From positions 1 to 21,004 of the forward strand of contig RCAB01000765.1 of NCBI GenBank assembly GCA_003640385.1: a stretch of 21,004 nt of DNA, given 5' to 3'. A program made the position numbers and the translations under genes. Origin of the DNA: Setaria digitata. Taxonomy: Eukaryota; Nematoda; Chromadorea; Rhabditida; Setariidae. The notes under the pieces were generated by a model that searched no databases, had not been told where the DNA came from, and saw only the letters and a program-made list of their open reading frames with translations. This document shows, in pieces, positions 1-10,282 of the stretch (positions are counted from its first letter, which is position 1; each line of letters opens with the position of its first letter).

Positions 1-364
1 AAAAAAAAAAAAGAAAGAAAGAAAAAAATTTTCCAATAATTTTAATCCATAGGATTATTAAATTATTGTCAAAGATTTTCAATTCAACAACAAATTTTCC
101 CGCAATATTCAATTAATGGAAAATTCATCATTAAATTAAATTTTGCATTTCAATTAAAATAATTTCATCTGAAAAATATAAAAATGCTATTATAATTTAA
201 GCGAATTATTCCTAAATTTCTTTCCCATCCACCCTCTTTTTCTCATTTATTGTTTCTAAATTGGAGCAGATGTAAAAAATCTTTAATCTTTTCCTACAAA
301 TCTTTAATAAGCTTAATTAACTAATTAGAAAATTTTAGACAGATGGCTTCATTTCATTTGCTAT

Positions 365-395
<31 letters not shown>

Positions 396-396
396 N
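396..396. other. Single N after a 29-T run
   Basis: An ambiguous base follows an uninterrupted T run (367-395). The assembler probably failed through the homopolymer, so true length here is uncertain. Confidence 0.9.
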
Positions 397-803
397 AGCA
401 ATAAAAGTCTGCAATATCTAGCTAGAAAAGGGATGTTCTACTTGTTTTTTTATTAAATTCCTAAAACAATGGTTTTATCTCTAGCTTGAAAAAAAAATAG
501 ACAAATAAAAAATAAATAGATAAATAAAAATAAAAGAGCGAAAAATGAAATTGTAAATTTGAAAATATTTCAAGAAACAATTTAAATTACATTTCATATA
601 AAATGCCGTAATGAAATTTGCTGTTGTTTCGAAAATTTATCCCTTCATGAATTGAAATTAACAGGCCTTAATTAGGAGTATTGTAATTTTTGGCGGTGAA
701 AAAAATGATCATTTTCTTAACGGAATTGAAATTTTTGAAGCTAAATAAAGACAAAAAATAGACGCCTAGACGCAAGAGAGAAATTGTTAGACTGAGATAA
801 TAA

Positions 804-827
804 TTTTTTTTTTTTTTTTTTTTTTTT
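804..827. repeat. Poly-T run of 24
   Basis: An uninterrupted T run in the upstream non-coding region. Its length is unreliable in any assembly. Confidence 0.9.
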
Positions 828-903
828 CTAGACCCTAACAACGACTCATTTCAACATTTTCCTCCTAGTGGCTTTGACTTTTTATTCATATTGCAAATGA
901 AAG

Positions 904-906
<3 letters not shown>

Positions 907-946
<40 letters not shown>
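907..946. repeat. (AG)20 dinucleotide repeat
   Basis: Forty bases of perfect alternating AG form the longest perfect dinucleotide repeat in the window. It lies about 4.2 kb before exon A. It is a likely length-polymorphic marker and could bind GAGA-type factors, though nothing here shows that. Confidence 0.95.
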
Positions 947-953
<7 letters not shown>

Positions 954-1210
954 AGTTGCTCCATTGAATTTTTACATTCATTCAAAAACCAGGTATGTCA
1001 ATCATTCGCTACTGAAAAAGATAATTATTGCGATGAAAATTCAAAATCTCCTGAAATTTCAGAATGAAGAAGAAGAGAAAAAAAAAACGATACTAAAATT
1101 CAAGTTTTAAACATTTCTGTTTCTATTTCTTTCTTTTTGCTTTTTGATAAATTATAAACCTTTTTTTAATAATTATTTCCTGTTTTTTTTTTTTTTCTCT
1201 CTTTTTTCCC

Positions 1211-1236
<26 letters not shown>
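1211..1236. repeat. Poly-T run of 26
   Basis: An uninterrupted T run with a second one just upstream (1183-1196). Together they give a Phe-only ORF that should be ignored. Confidence 0.9.
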
Positions 1237-1243
<7 letters not shown>

Positions 1244-2762
1244 TCACAGATCTTTTCATTGTGGGAATTTTATGCAGATCGAATTTGCTTCTTTGTTCTC
1301 ATTTAAAATTTAAATTAATTGAACCATTTTAAGTTTATGCCTTTTCCTTTTCATTACTAAATTTCACTTTGCTCTAAAATTAATCTTGCAATAACTTCCA
1401 TTTACTAAATTTTTTTTTTTTTTTCATCCATATATACTTAGTCAAACAAAAAAAAAAATTTTTAAAAACTTTTAGGAACATTTTTTTTTTCTCCCTCTCA
1501 CTCACTCCCTCTCATCATCCCTTAACTGTGTTTACGTTTGTTCATCATTTATTAAAACCTTTAATGGTAAGAATGATGTAGAGAAGAAAAGCTTCTAGCT
1601 AGAACTTAGATTTAGTCTAGGAAAGACTAAGTCCTGTTTCGTTCCTGTCAAATATTGTCCTTTTTTCTTTCCTGTCCTATCTTCTCATTCCATTACTTTT
1701 CATGATAAGAATCGATGGTGATGAGGTTGATTGTCGCCTTCAGCACATTACATGCCTGTTTGTCATTCACTGCTACTGCTTATATATTTTCCAGTCTTAC
1801 TAGTCTCAATTCAATCTAGCCAAATAAATAACTCTCCTTAGCTAAAGAGAGAAAAAAAAATTTTTTTTTTTTTGTTATAAGCTTAAATATTTTAATTTTC
1901 CCAAGAAAAAAGAAGAAAATGTTAATTCAAATTGTGTACATTTGTGAAATTACTATTCACTAATAAATAATTATTTATTCGTTTTTATCCGCCAAATTTA
2001 TTGACTTTTTTTTGAAGCAGCAGAAATTTAAAATTAGATAATTAAAAAAAAGAAAAAAAAAAAGGAAATCACATTAGCTAACTAATTTTTTCCTTTTTTT
2101 TTTTTTTTTTTTCTGAGTTCTGAAATATTTGAAAAGCTTTTTTTTTTCCCCAAAACTTTTGTCTATCAATCATAAATGATCATTAATCAAATTTTCAATT
2201 TGGAGATTTTTTTCCTCTTTTTTTTTTTTTTTTGAGCTTCAAAAATGAAACTTTTACATGAATTAAAAAGTGATCAAAAGGCAATTTTCAAATGGAAGTG
2301 ATAAACTTAATTTAATTAAAATTTTTTATTAAATTTTAGAATGACATATGAGATTGAAGAACAACACCAATTTATCAATAGTAATTAAAATCTATGAACA
2401 TCATTAACCAGTCGTATTTATGCAGTATCGTTTTCTAGTGCTTACTATTACAATCATTATTATCATTATTGCATGTCTGAAATTTTATTCTTGAATTTCA
2501 TTAACATTTTGTTAATATAACACCACACAGAAAAAGTGATCGGAAAAACTTTAGTAAAAAAAAAAAAAATTATCAGTACTTAACAATATAAACAATGCTT
2601 CCAATTTCGATTTACATATAAACATAATATTTGCTATTCTGATTATGATATTACTTCAAGCACGTGAAAAAATTCATTGTCTCTGGGAGTATTATTCAGT
2701 GAAGAAATGTACCGAAAAAATTTTCTAATATTTACTGATAAAATTAATATGTTTGATAAAGT

Positions 2763-2787
2763 AAAAAAAAAAAAAAAAAAAAAAAAA
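2763..2787. repeat. Poly-A run of 25
   Basis: An uninterrupted A run. It gives the poly-Lys segment of the spurious ORF 2677-2940. Confidence 0.9.
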
Positions 2788-3059
2788 TTTGAAAATACAA
2801 ATGAATTAGAAATTTACGAAAATATACATCAAATGTTTGCATGCTGTTGCCTACGGCTACTAATATTGCTATCACATCTGAACAGTCCATTTATAATAAT
2901 TAGCAAAAATCAAATTTCTTTTTATATATATGGAATATGAAAGATTAATTTGACGAAGAATTGTGTGTGCATGCTTAAAGTTGCCTGGAAAAATTGTCCA
3001 TGAAATATTCTGAAATTGCATTAACAAAAAAAAAAGAAAAGAAAAAAAAGGGTAAATTA

Positions 3060-3300
3060 GAGCAGAGGATCTACGGGGAGAAGAAGAGAGGTGACAGACG
3101 GTGTGACAAGTGGAGGTGACAGGGGAAAGGGATGACTGAACATGGGGACAATAACAATAGAATTAGACATCGAATATTAAGCTTGAGCCTGAGGCGGGTG
3201 AAGCTCAATTCCGGTACTTAAAAGCATTCTGTTCACCTTCAACTAAAAGGGTCACTAATTGTATTCATCCATTTGGCGTTGATCAAGAGCTATTTATATG
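3060..3300. other. GC-richer patch with three TGACA(G/A) motifs
   Basis: This island stands out from the AT-rich surroundings. It starts with a purine-rich stretch including TGACAG (3092-3097), TGACAA (3104-3109) and TGACAG (3117-3122). A mixed-sequence segment follows. I see no ORF with splice sites and no RNA gene fold. A conserved regulatory element or a non-coding exon is possible. Confidence 0.35.
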
Positions 3301-3361
3301 TCTGTGAGATTTTCTAATCTTAGAAAAATTATTTTATTTTATAAATTACGCAATTCTTCTT

Positions 3362-3648
3362 TTTTAAATTCAGAATTAATTATTATGATGAAATATTAAA
3401 ATATAGTTAAAAAAAAAGAAAAAAAGAAAAAGTGTTAATAATTTCTGCTCATTTTATATTGCAGAAAAACTGGTTTCAATCTCTCGCATTGATTTAAATG
3501 TTANTTTTAAATTCAGAATTAATTATTATGATGAAATATTAAAATATAGTAAAAAAAAAAAAGAAAAAAAGAAAAAGTGTTAATAATTTCTGCTCATTTT
3601 ATATTGCAGAAAAACTGGTTTCAATCTCTCGCATTGATTTAAATGTTA
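3362..3648. repeat. Near-identical 142/144-bp direct duplication around a single N, probably an assembly artefact
   Basis: Copy 1 (3362-3503) and copy 2 (3505-3648) both start TTTTAAATTCAG and end GATTTAAATGTTA. They differ only in a poly-A/AAAGAAA tract, where copy 2 is two bases longer. The only base between them is N at 3504. Two nearly identical contig ends placed side by side with a one-base gap is the usual sign of unmerged overlap, so the locus probably has one copy. Confidence 0.9.
3504..3504. other. Single N between two copies of a duplication
   Basis: This gap symbol lies exactly at the junction of the 3362-3503 and 3505-3648 copies and marks a contig join. Confidence 0.9.
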
Positions 3649-3736
3649 TACTTAAAATAAACAAAAAAAAAAGATTTTCTTTTTACAATAAAATTTAAAG
3701 CTGGTAAAATTGAATGAAATGAGCTGTTATTTTACC

Positions 3737-3738
<2 letters not shown>

Positions 3739-3767
<29 letters not shown>
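3739..3767. repeat. Poly-A run of 29
   Basis: An uninterrupted A run, among the longest A runs in the window. No retroelement body or target duplication was seen next to it, so it is not supported as a retrotransposon tail. Confidence 0.9.
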
Positions 3768-3770
<3 letters not shown>

Positions 3771-5162
3771 TTTTCCATTCCATTAAATCGACTTTTTCAT
3801 TTGATGGATTTGTTATAAGTCTTATTTCTTAAATTTTCTATCTTATTTTCTGTCAACAGTAATGTTTGAAAGCTTTTTTTTTTTTTATTCACATATAAGA
3901 AAACCTATTTCGAGATGAAGGATGAGAAAAGAATAAGGTCTAGTTCTAATAAGGTTTAGTCCTATTTTGCTAGGCCACAGCGATTTGTTGATTCACTGGG
4001 CTCTATTAATCCTTTTAGAGTTTAACATTAGTTTAGAGATTTGCCACTTTTGATTGTAATAATTTAGCCAGCAAATTTTCATACTTTTTCGTCAGAAAAA
4101 AAAGATAACTACGAATTCATTTCACTACAATTCCAATATTTCGTTTTTATTTTTCTAATTAATCTGAAATTTTTTGCTATTTTAAATCTCAAACTTTATA
4201 CTTTCTAAATGGTGATCATTTCACTTCTTAAAAAAAAGAAAAAAAGAAAGTAAATAAATGGAAAAAATTCAACACCATCAACTTTTCTCGCATTAATCAT
4301 TTGTGGTAGAATGATTTGATTCGGAAATGATATGTACTAAGTACTTTTTCTTTTTAATTTCAGTTTAATTTCAGTTTGTTGCGTTATTTTCCTTTCTTGT
4401 TCGTAGACTATTTAAAAGGCCTTTTTTCTCCTTTTCTTGTCAGTCTAGTAAAGCAATTAGTTAATGAGTCTATCATAAAAAAAAAAAAAAAACTTTGATG
4501 TAGAAGTTCAGCAAATTTCATTCTAGCATTTTATTTTTTGTTTTTTTTTTTCCATTTTTGTTTCTGCTTTCATTTTTGCTCTTTCTTTTTGTTTTTATAT
4601 TTGGATAACAGGACTTGAGATATTTAATATTCATTTAACGAAAGATATCATTTAAATCATAAATCATTTAATGTTGTTACTTGTAGAAGAATTACTCATT
4701 AGAAGCTGTCTATTTAAGAAATTAAAATTATACTGAATAACTAATTGATAAAAGTTAATACTACTAAAAGTAATGTTACTTAATTGATTTATTCGAACTA
4801 GCTAGACATATTCTTTATTGACAACCATAATTTGTAATATGATAACTTCTAATTGTAGAAATAGCAATGCTCAATCACAGTTCTCTGTTGGCGGTAAAAG
4901 TTTTTATCATCAAACAACTTTTGTTTTTTATTTTATTTATTACTTATTTCTTGGCCTAACAGGACATCTAAGTTATGGTCGTCAATTTTATTTTTGCAAG
5001 AACAAGAAAAAAAACAATTTGCTAATTCAAAACACTTTGCAAATGTTCACTGTTCATGATTGAATTTAATATTCTTTTTTTTGCTAGTTTTCACCTATTA
5101 CAACTGAAATAGTTAAAACAGTTTTGGATTTTTACGGAAAAAAAAAAAAGATTTTTTTTCAG

Positions 5163-5340
5163 AACCAGTGCGAAAATCAAATGATTTAAAAAGTGGAAGT
5201 AAGCCTAAGCAAGAAGCTGTAAAAGCCAAAATATTAGAGGACAGAAAATTGGAATCAGCTATGGTACCAAAACCGTATGATGACCTGTTCATTGAACCAG
5301 CTGGTGATTACGATATTGTTTATGCTGACTACAATACAAC
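5163..5340 (+). CDS. Internal exon A of a ROR/CAM-1-like receptor gene (low-complexity region before the Ig domain)
   Basis: This 178-nt internal exon lies between a T-rich acceptor ending TTTTTTTCAG (AG at 5161-5162) and the donor GTCAGT at 5341. It opens with the last two bases of a codon (AA) and then reads 58 full codons from CCA at 5165. It ends with AC, the first two bases of a codon. The GTG at 5168 is an ordinary Val, not a start. The peptide is charged and low in complexity: a Lys-rich half (around S-G-S-K-P-K-Q-E-A-V-K), then an acidic, aromatic half (K-P-Y-D-D-L-F-I-E-P and D-Y-D-I-V-Y-A-D-Y-N-T). Such a linker fits the stretch before the Ig domain of a receptor but is not diagnostic alone. 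Assignment to the same gene as the Ig exons rests on strand, order and matching phase: AC joins T of exon B to give Thr and completes an N-T-T glycosylation sequon. The base composition is clearly less AT-rich than the flanks. No signal peptide or start exon was found upstream, so the gene is 5' incomplete. Confidence 0.72.
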
Positions 5341-7189
5341 GTCAGTTTTTTCCTAAAATTTAAAAAAAAAAAAAAATACACATATTAACATTTAGTTAAT
5401 TGAAATTTGAAATGATGGAGTTTAATGATATTTTTAACAATGTGTGTAAAGAGTGGTTGATGAAGCAGTGAAAAGTGAAAGGTTAACAAACGATAGCTAA
5501 TTTCGCTTTGTTCTCTTTTTAATATAAAATTAAATTTTGCATTACAATTTTTACATTTTATGGGGAAACATAAAAAAAAAAAAAATTCATCGCTTCTCCT
5601 TTTTCGTTCCTTTCTGTTATAACTAATTAAGCAACAAACTTGAAAATTTTACTTACTTACGAGGAATGATGAATCGATAATGTACACTGACGGTATTCCG
5701 ATCCTAAAATTTTTTCAGTTCTAAAAACATTTAGCGATTCAGGTTATCACCTGCCATGGATGAATCTTTTCACATTAAAAGATCCTTTTTCCCGAAGAAT
5801 ACAGGGAAAAATTTTTGTTGCTTTTTCTTTTCCCAAGAAATTTTGATAGAAATTTTTATTACATGGCGATGATATGTTTTTTCTTAACTATATTAATCCA
5901 ATTATTTTTATTTTTATGATAGAGGGCGAAAAAGTTGTGCGATAAACAAAAAAGTTTCTTTTACATCTTATCGTAATGCCTTTTTGTTACCGTTGATTTG
6001 GAAAAAAAAAAAAAAAATGAACTATCAGCAGATAGTTTGAATGAACCATTTTTTAAAAATGAATTACCTTTTAAAACCTTTTAAAATGATATTTTGATGT
6101 GATGCTGTCCGAAAAAAATGTCATTAAGATTATTTTATATTCTGTCACTGACATTCTTTTGAAAAATTTTTGAATACTTTCAAAAAACTTTAAAACATCG
6201 CCAACTATGATCGACATGCAAAAAAGTGACGTATTCATCATTATTTATAATGTTAAAAAGATTTTTATTCGTTACATTAAATTATGCCCTTTTAAAATGC
6301 CATATTAAGTTGAAGAAGTTGATGAAATGTCAAATGGACGATAATTTCTTTTTAAGGAAGATTATCTGATTTGTTTGTTATAGCGATATATAAGGAAAAA
6401 CACTATCGACAAAATAAAATTTCAATTGAATTTTGTAAAGATAGCTTAAGCATTCTAAATAAATAGAAAAGTTGTTTTAAACATCTTTTTAAATATACAT
6501 ACTAATTAAAATTATAATCCCCGGTATTTAAACTAAAAACGCAATGACAGTATTTTATGATTGGATGATTCTAATTTTTAGAATTTATTTTAATATCAGT
6601 GTTTTTTTTTTTAATATCTGTTCTTACCTACTCAGACCACTGAGAGTCTGTTGAATTCAAATAGCAGGTTTTTTAAACAATTGATTTAGGTTGAAAAGGT
6701 AATTTAAATCGAAAAGAACAAATGAAATTGAGGTACTTGATATATTATACTTTTACTTGCATTTATGTATTAAATTATTTACTGCTAATTGGAAGAATTT
6801 GAATTTCCCTATAAAACTTTGTCGAAACGTTATTTTGGAAAAAAAGATTATTATAATAATGTGACAGCGATGTTTTTAACTTACTGGTAAATATCGTTCA
6901 AAGAATTTTACCTCATTCTTGAAAATATAATAATGGAAAGTTTCCAATAATAGTAAATGTTTTTTTTTTTTATAAATCACATGATACGACTTTGAAATAA
7001 GGCAATCTATTATATTATTGATCAAAAAATTTTTTTATTAAAATTCAATGTTAAAAATATATGGTTGAGTTTTTTGCACTGAATTCACCAATTTTTTTCT
7101 TCGTTTCCTCCTTTTTTTTTTTTAAGAAATCAAATATCTTGTTACAAAAGTAATGTTTTAACAATGGTGCAATTGTTTGTAATAGCAGA

Positions 7190-7440
7190 AATAATTTCGG
7201 TCAATATTCCTAGTGAGACGATTGAATGCTTCAGTGAAATAAGTTCAGTGAGATGTTGTGTGATTGATGAGATTTTTTACCGTTGAGAAGGATGGATAGA
7301 AACTATTGGTGAGCTGTCTTTATAATCAGTAATTTTAATGATCGAGCACAGAAATTTTATAAGAAGACAGAAGCAACAGAAGTCTTCTTGCAAATGTATG
7401 TGACAGCAGCAATTGCCAAAGTGGTTAGAATAAAAGGAAA
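7190..7440. other. GC-richer intronic island without recognised gene
   Basis: The stretch has mixed codon-like composition without long homopolymers, but stops occur in all + frames. No RNA fold or motif was recognised. It may be a regulatory element of the large intron. Confidence 0.3.
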
Positions 7441-7599
7441 AAATACCCATCAAATAACCTTTTTTTCCACAATTTTTTTTTTTTTTTGTATCCTATCTTT
7501 TTCCCCTTCAATTAAACTTAGATATGAGAAATTCTAATTAAATTATTCCACGAGATGAAATTTATTATGTATTATTATCTATTACCTGATATGACAAAC

Positions 7600-7740
7600 A
7601 CATTGACACTAATAAATAAAAATGTAGGCGCACAGTGTCAGTCATTCACGTCAGGGGATAAATTTGTAACAGATGTACTTCAGCTCGAGAAATCCTTTGA
7701 ATGTGATGTCCCTAATTAATTAGCGGATAATGAATATAAT
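7600..7740. other. Small GC-richer intronic island with TAATTAATTAG
   Basis: Contains mixed sequence and CTAATTAATTAG, a homeodomain-type TAATTA pair. No coding signal was found. Confidence 0.25.
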
Positions 7741-8219
7741 TTCAGCTATAAATTTTGCATTCGTTGTTATTTTCATATCATTTTTATGTCTTCATCCTTT
7801 CCTTTATGGATCATATTTTAGCGTCATTTCACGCACGTCTCATTCTACACAAATGTGCTATATAGAGTTACAGGAAAAATAGAAACAAATCGATGATAAA
7901 CGAAATTTAATGCTTGAATGAAAGCAATGTAGTATAAGTATAAAGCTAAGGCTGAATAAATACTGAAATATGTGGAGAGAAAGAAAAAAAGAGATGAAAT
8001 AAAATAATTTAATATGAAAATAGTTGAAATGAAATGAGATAGACATAACAGGAATAGGAAGAGGTACATTCTCGACTGATTACTTTTTTTTTTACAAAAT
8101 AGACAAAAAGAATGAAAATTGAAATGAAGTTCCAAAAGATGACGAAAGAGAATGAGTGGATAAAAAAAAGCTGATGACAAGATGCATGATGATTAGATTC
8201 TCTTGATGGTACTACAAAC

Positions 8220-8680
8220 TTATCATTCCCGAGATCCTAAAAATGATTCGCAACACGAGGAAAGAAAGAAAAGGGTGACAACGGACATGTAGTAGGATAA
8301 AAGTTGATAAAATAATAATCATATTAACTGATATCATTTCAGGAATCATATCACTTACTATCTCCCCCTTCCGGTTTCTAGCGCTTCTTCTTGCGTCTGT
8401 TCTTCTTCCTCATCCTCTTCTAAATTTTACTAAAGCTGATATGCCAATTACAACGCTTATATATGGGGCTGCTGGATAGGATAGAATAGGATAAGATAAA
8501 GAGACTAAGCGATAGCAAGAAGATAGGCAAGAAAAGAAAAGAGAGGAAGAGAGAGATGAAGAGAAATGCTTTAATGATGTGGACGATGGATGATGATGAC
8601 CGTTGGCCTCCTCATTACGATGATATATATCCCACTTCTGCCCTACCCCATGTTCAAATATTATTAATTATCGAGTAATT
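8220..8680 (+). other. GC-richer intronic island, possible alternative promoter/first exon
   Basis: The island holds a pyrimidine block (8383-8426), TATATATGG near 8458-8466, the GGATA repeat, a purine block (8520-8565) and a 40-codon ORF from ATG 8556 to TAA 8678. The ORF reads through P-P-H-Y-D-D-I-Y-P. GTAATT at 8675 could act as a donor leaving two bases, which fits exon B. There is no signal peptide in the ORF. The reading is speculative. Confidence 0.2.
8474..8499. repeat. Imperfect GGATA pentanucleotide repeat
   Basis: Units reading GGATA, GGATA, GAATA, GGATA and AGATA follow one another. They lie in the GC-richer island of the large intron and just upstream of a small open reading frame. 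Confidence 0.75.
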
Positions 8681-8822
8681 TGTAATTAATTTTTTATTTG
8701 CTACTGTTTATTACTATCATTCCTATCATTCCTTCATTTTCGTTTTTTATGACCAATGTATTATTACGTAATTTTTTTTTTTACACTAAATTTTTAATAT
8801 TATTTATATTACGATTGACAAT

Positions 8823-9157
8823 TTATTTCATAATTTTTGTTGACATTCAGAGAAATTCTTATATAACTTTTTGACCTTTTTTTTTTTTTTTTTTTAATTT
8901 CATCAATATATGCTGCTGATTATTGTTTATAAAAAGTTTTGAAATGGAAATTAAATTATTCATCCTTTATGCGATGTATCATCGTAACTAATTATTATTG
9001 GCGACTTATTTCATATTCATTAGTTAACACAAATTAAATTCGTAATTAACCTTTTGATTTACTTCTTTTTTAAATTTTCGTCAGTATATATTGTTAATCT
9101 TATTTATAAAAGTTTGCAAAACGGAATTATATTGTTCTTTTTGCAATGTTTCATCGT
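8823..9157. repeat. Ancient diverged local duplication, unit about 150-185 bp
   Basis: 8823-8985 and 9006-9157 both start TTATTTCATA. Both pass through a TTTTGA...TTTTTTAA zone, then a TATATA/TGTTTATAAAA-like centre, and end G-C-(A/G)-ATGT-T/A-TCATCGT. By eye the copies agree at roughly 70% of positions with a few indels. Neither copy is coding. It is an old tandem duplication or two copies of a degenerate intronic element. Confidence 0.65.
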
Positions 9158-9359
9158 GCAAATGTTTTCAAATGAATTTAGTATGAAAAGAAAAAATGCC
9201 CATTAATCACTATAAATTACCCACATTAATCACTGGAACAAGAATGATTTTTATTATTTACAAAATTTGTAAAATTTCGTTTCACTCAAATAGCATTATT
9301 TTAATTTAAGAAACAGACTTCAAAACTTTACTCTCTTATGAATAAGCCTCGTAATTTTA

Positions 9360-9640
9360 CCGATACATACCGGGAATATTCTGAGAGAGCAGTGCCAGCG
9401 AATAATGCTATTATTCAACAAAATGCTTCCTAGAGAGATTGATTTGATTTGGCTGCCTTCCTCATCAGATGGAAAATAATGATTCCCACCTAGAAGCCTG
9501 TTTGCAGCACTAGCGTCCTAAGTACAGATGTAACAGCCTAGAGTGAAGTGAAGGAAACGAATGGTCCCTTATACTTAACTACTTGTCTTCGGCAACAACA
9601 GAGGTCATTTGTCTTAATTAATTCTTATGACCTTGTTAAT
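9360..9640. other. GC-richer intronic island, no gene recognised
   Basis: A stretch free of long homopolymers, with stops in every frame and no hairpin or RNA gene I can name. It is the fourth such island in the large intron and a candidate for conserved non-coding sequence. Confidence 0.3.
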
Positions 9641-9841
9641 ATCTCGGTGCTTATCGATCCTTCAATAATGCCAAGTTGCAGCATGTTTCGATAAGTAAAT
9701 ATTGCTTATTTGTCTTTTGCTATTAAATTGAATACGGTATAATTTTTTCCTGTATGCAACACTACCATTTTTAAACATTTCATAAGATTCGAAATAGAAA
9801 TGCAAATCTTTCAAATTAAAAGGGTGAGATTTTAAGTTTAA

Positions 9842-9882
9842 ACTTTATCTGTTTACTGTAAGTTTATCTGTTTACTGTTTAC
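9842..9882. repeat. Short direct repeat carrying three TGTTTAC motifs
   Basis: A 19-base unit (TTTATCTGTTTACTG core) occurs twice in tandem, followed by a further TGTTTACTG. The motif TGTTTAC sits at 9850-9856, 9869-9875 and 9876-9882. TGTTTAC (GTAAACA) is the forkhead/FOXO core, the DAF-16 binding element in C. elegans. Binding here is inference. Confidence 0.6.
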
Positions 9883-10265
9883 TGCTGAGTTAATTTGATT
9901 CACGATGATTATGCAAAGATTGACGAGTGATAAACTGTCTAAGTTATTGCTTATTTATCGTTTTGTTGAGTCATAATCTATCAGTTTCTCCACACATTAC
10001 TGCTGTATCAAAATTACTCTAAACTTGTGATGCAATTTTGCTTCCTATGACATACAAACTTTTCCTCTAAGAATTACTGACACTATCTTATATGTTTACA
10101 CGATGTCAGTCATCCTCTCATATCACTTAATGTCAACAATTTACATTACAGTTTGTTTAAATTTCACAAAAGATACCAGAAGCATTGCCTACTTTTCAAT
10201 GAATTTTGCATGCACTTTCCAAGGGGAAATCGTCTGATTTCTAAATTAAACTCTTCTGAAATTAT

Positions 10266-10282
10266 ACATATATATATATATG
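10266..10282. repeat. (AT)n repeat
   Basis: This is a perfect alternating AT stretch in the large intron, of simple-sequence type. Confidence 0.85.

Larger units (their letters stand above)
1..5162. other. AT-rich upstream intron or 5' flank, no exon recognised
   Basis: This stretch precedes the first visible exon, whose phase (two leftover bases) demands at least one upstream coding exon. I looked for an ATG followed by a hydrophobic signal sequence and a donor leaving one base, and found none convincing. Short ORFs here (1144-1332, 2677-2940, 4818-5063) are Phe/Lys-rich translations of poly-T or poly-A runs. The stretch holds long homopolymers, a (GA)20 repeat, N positions at 396 and 3504, a duplication at 3362-3648 and a GC-richer patch at about 3060-3300. 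Confidence 0.6.

Noticed and set aside
3739..3767. 29-A run as a retrotransposon or processed-pseudogene tail
   Set aside because: No coding remnant precedes it and no target-site duplication flanks it. Many similar A and T runs occur throughout the window.
4859..4893. Possible 35-nt microexon between TTGTAG and GGTAAAAG, in phase with exon A
   Set aside because: The acceptor is poor, the peptide (N-S-N-A-Q-S-Q-F-S-V-G) is uninformative, and such AG/GT pairs are common by chance.
7845..8180. Longest ORF in the window (111 aa, minus strand), hydrophobic, Phe/Leu/Ser/Tyr/Ile-rich
   Set aside because: It comes from a purine-rich, AT-rich + strand read backwards, begins with a non-ATG codon at its first position and shows no recognisable domain. 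The composition explains the membrane-like look.
8343..8476. Open frame after TTTCAG with a signal-peptide-like stretch (F-R-F-L-A-L-L-L-A-S-V-L-L)
   Set aside because: The open frame has no ATG before the hydrophobic part and no suitable donor before the TAG. It is a translation of a CTT-rich tract.
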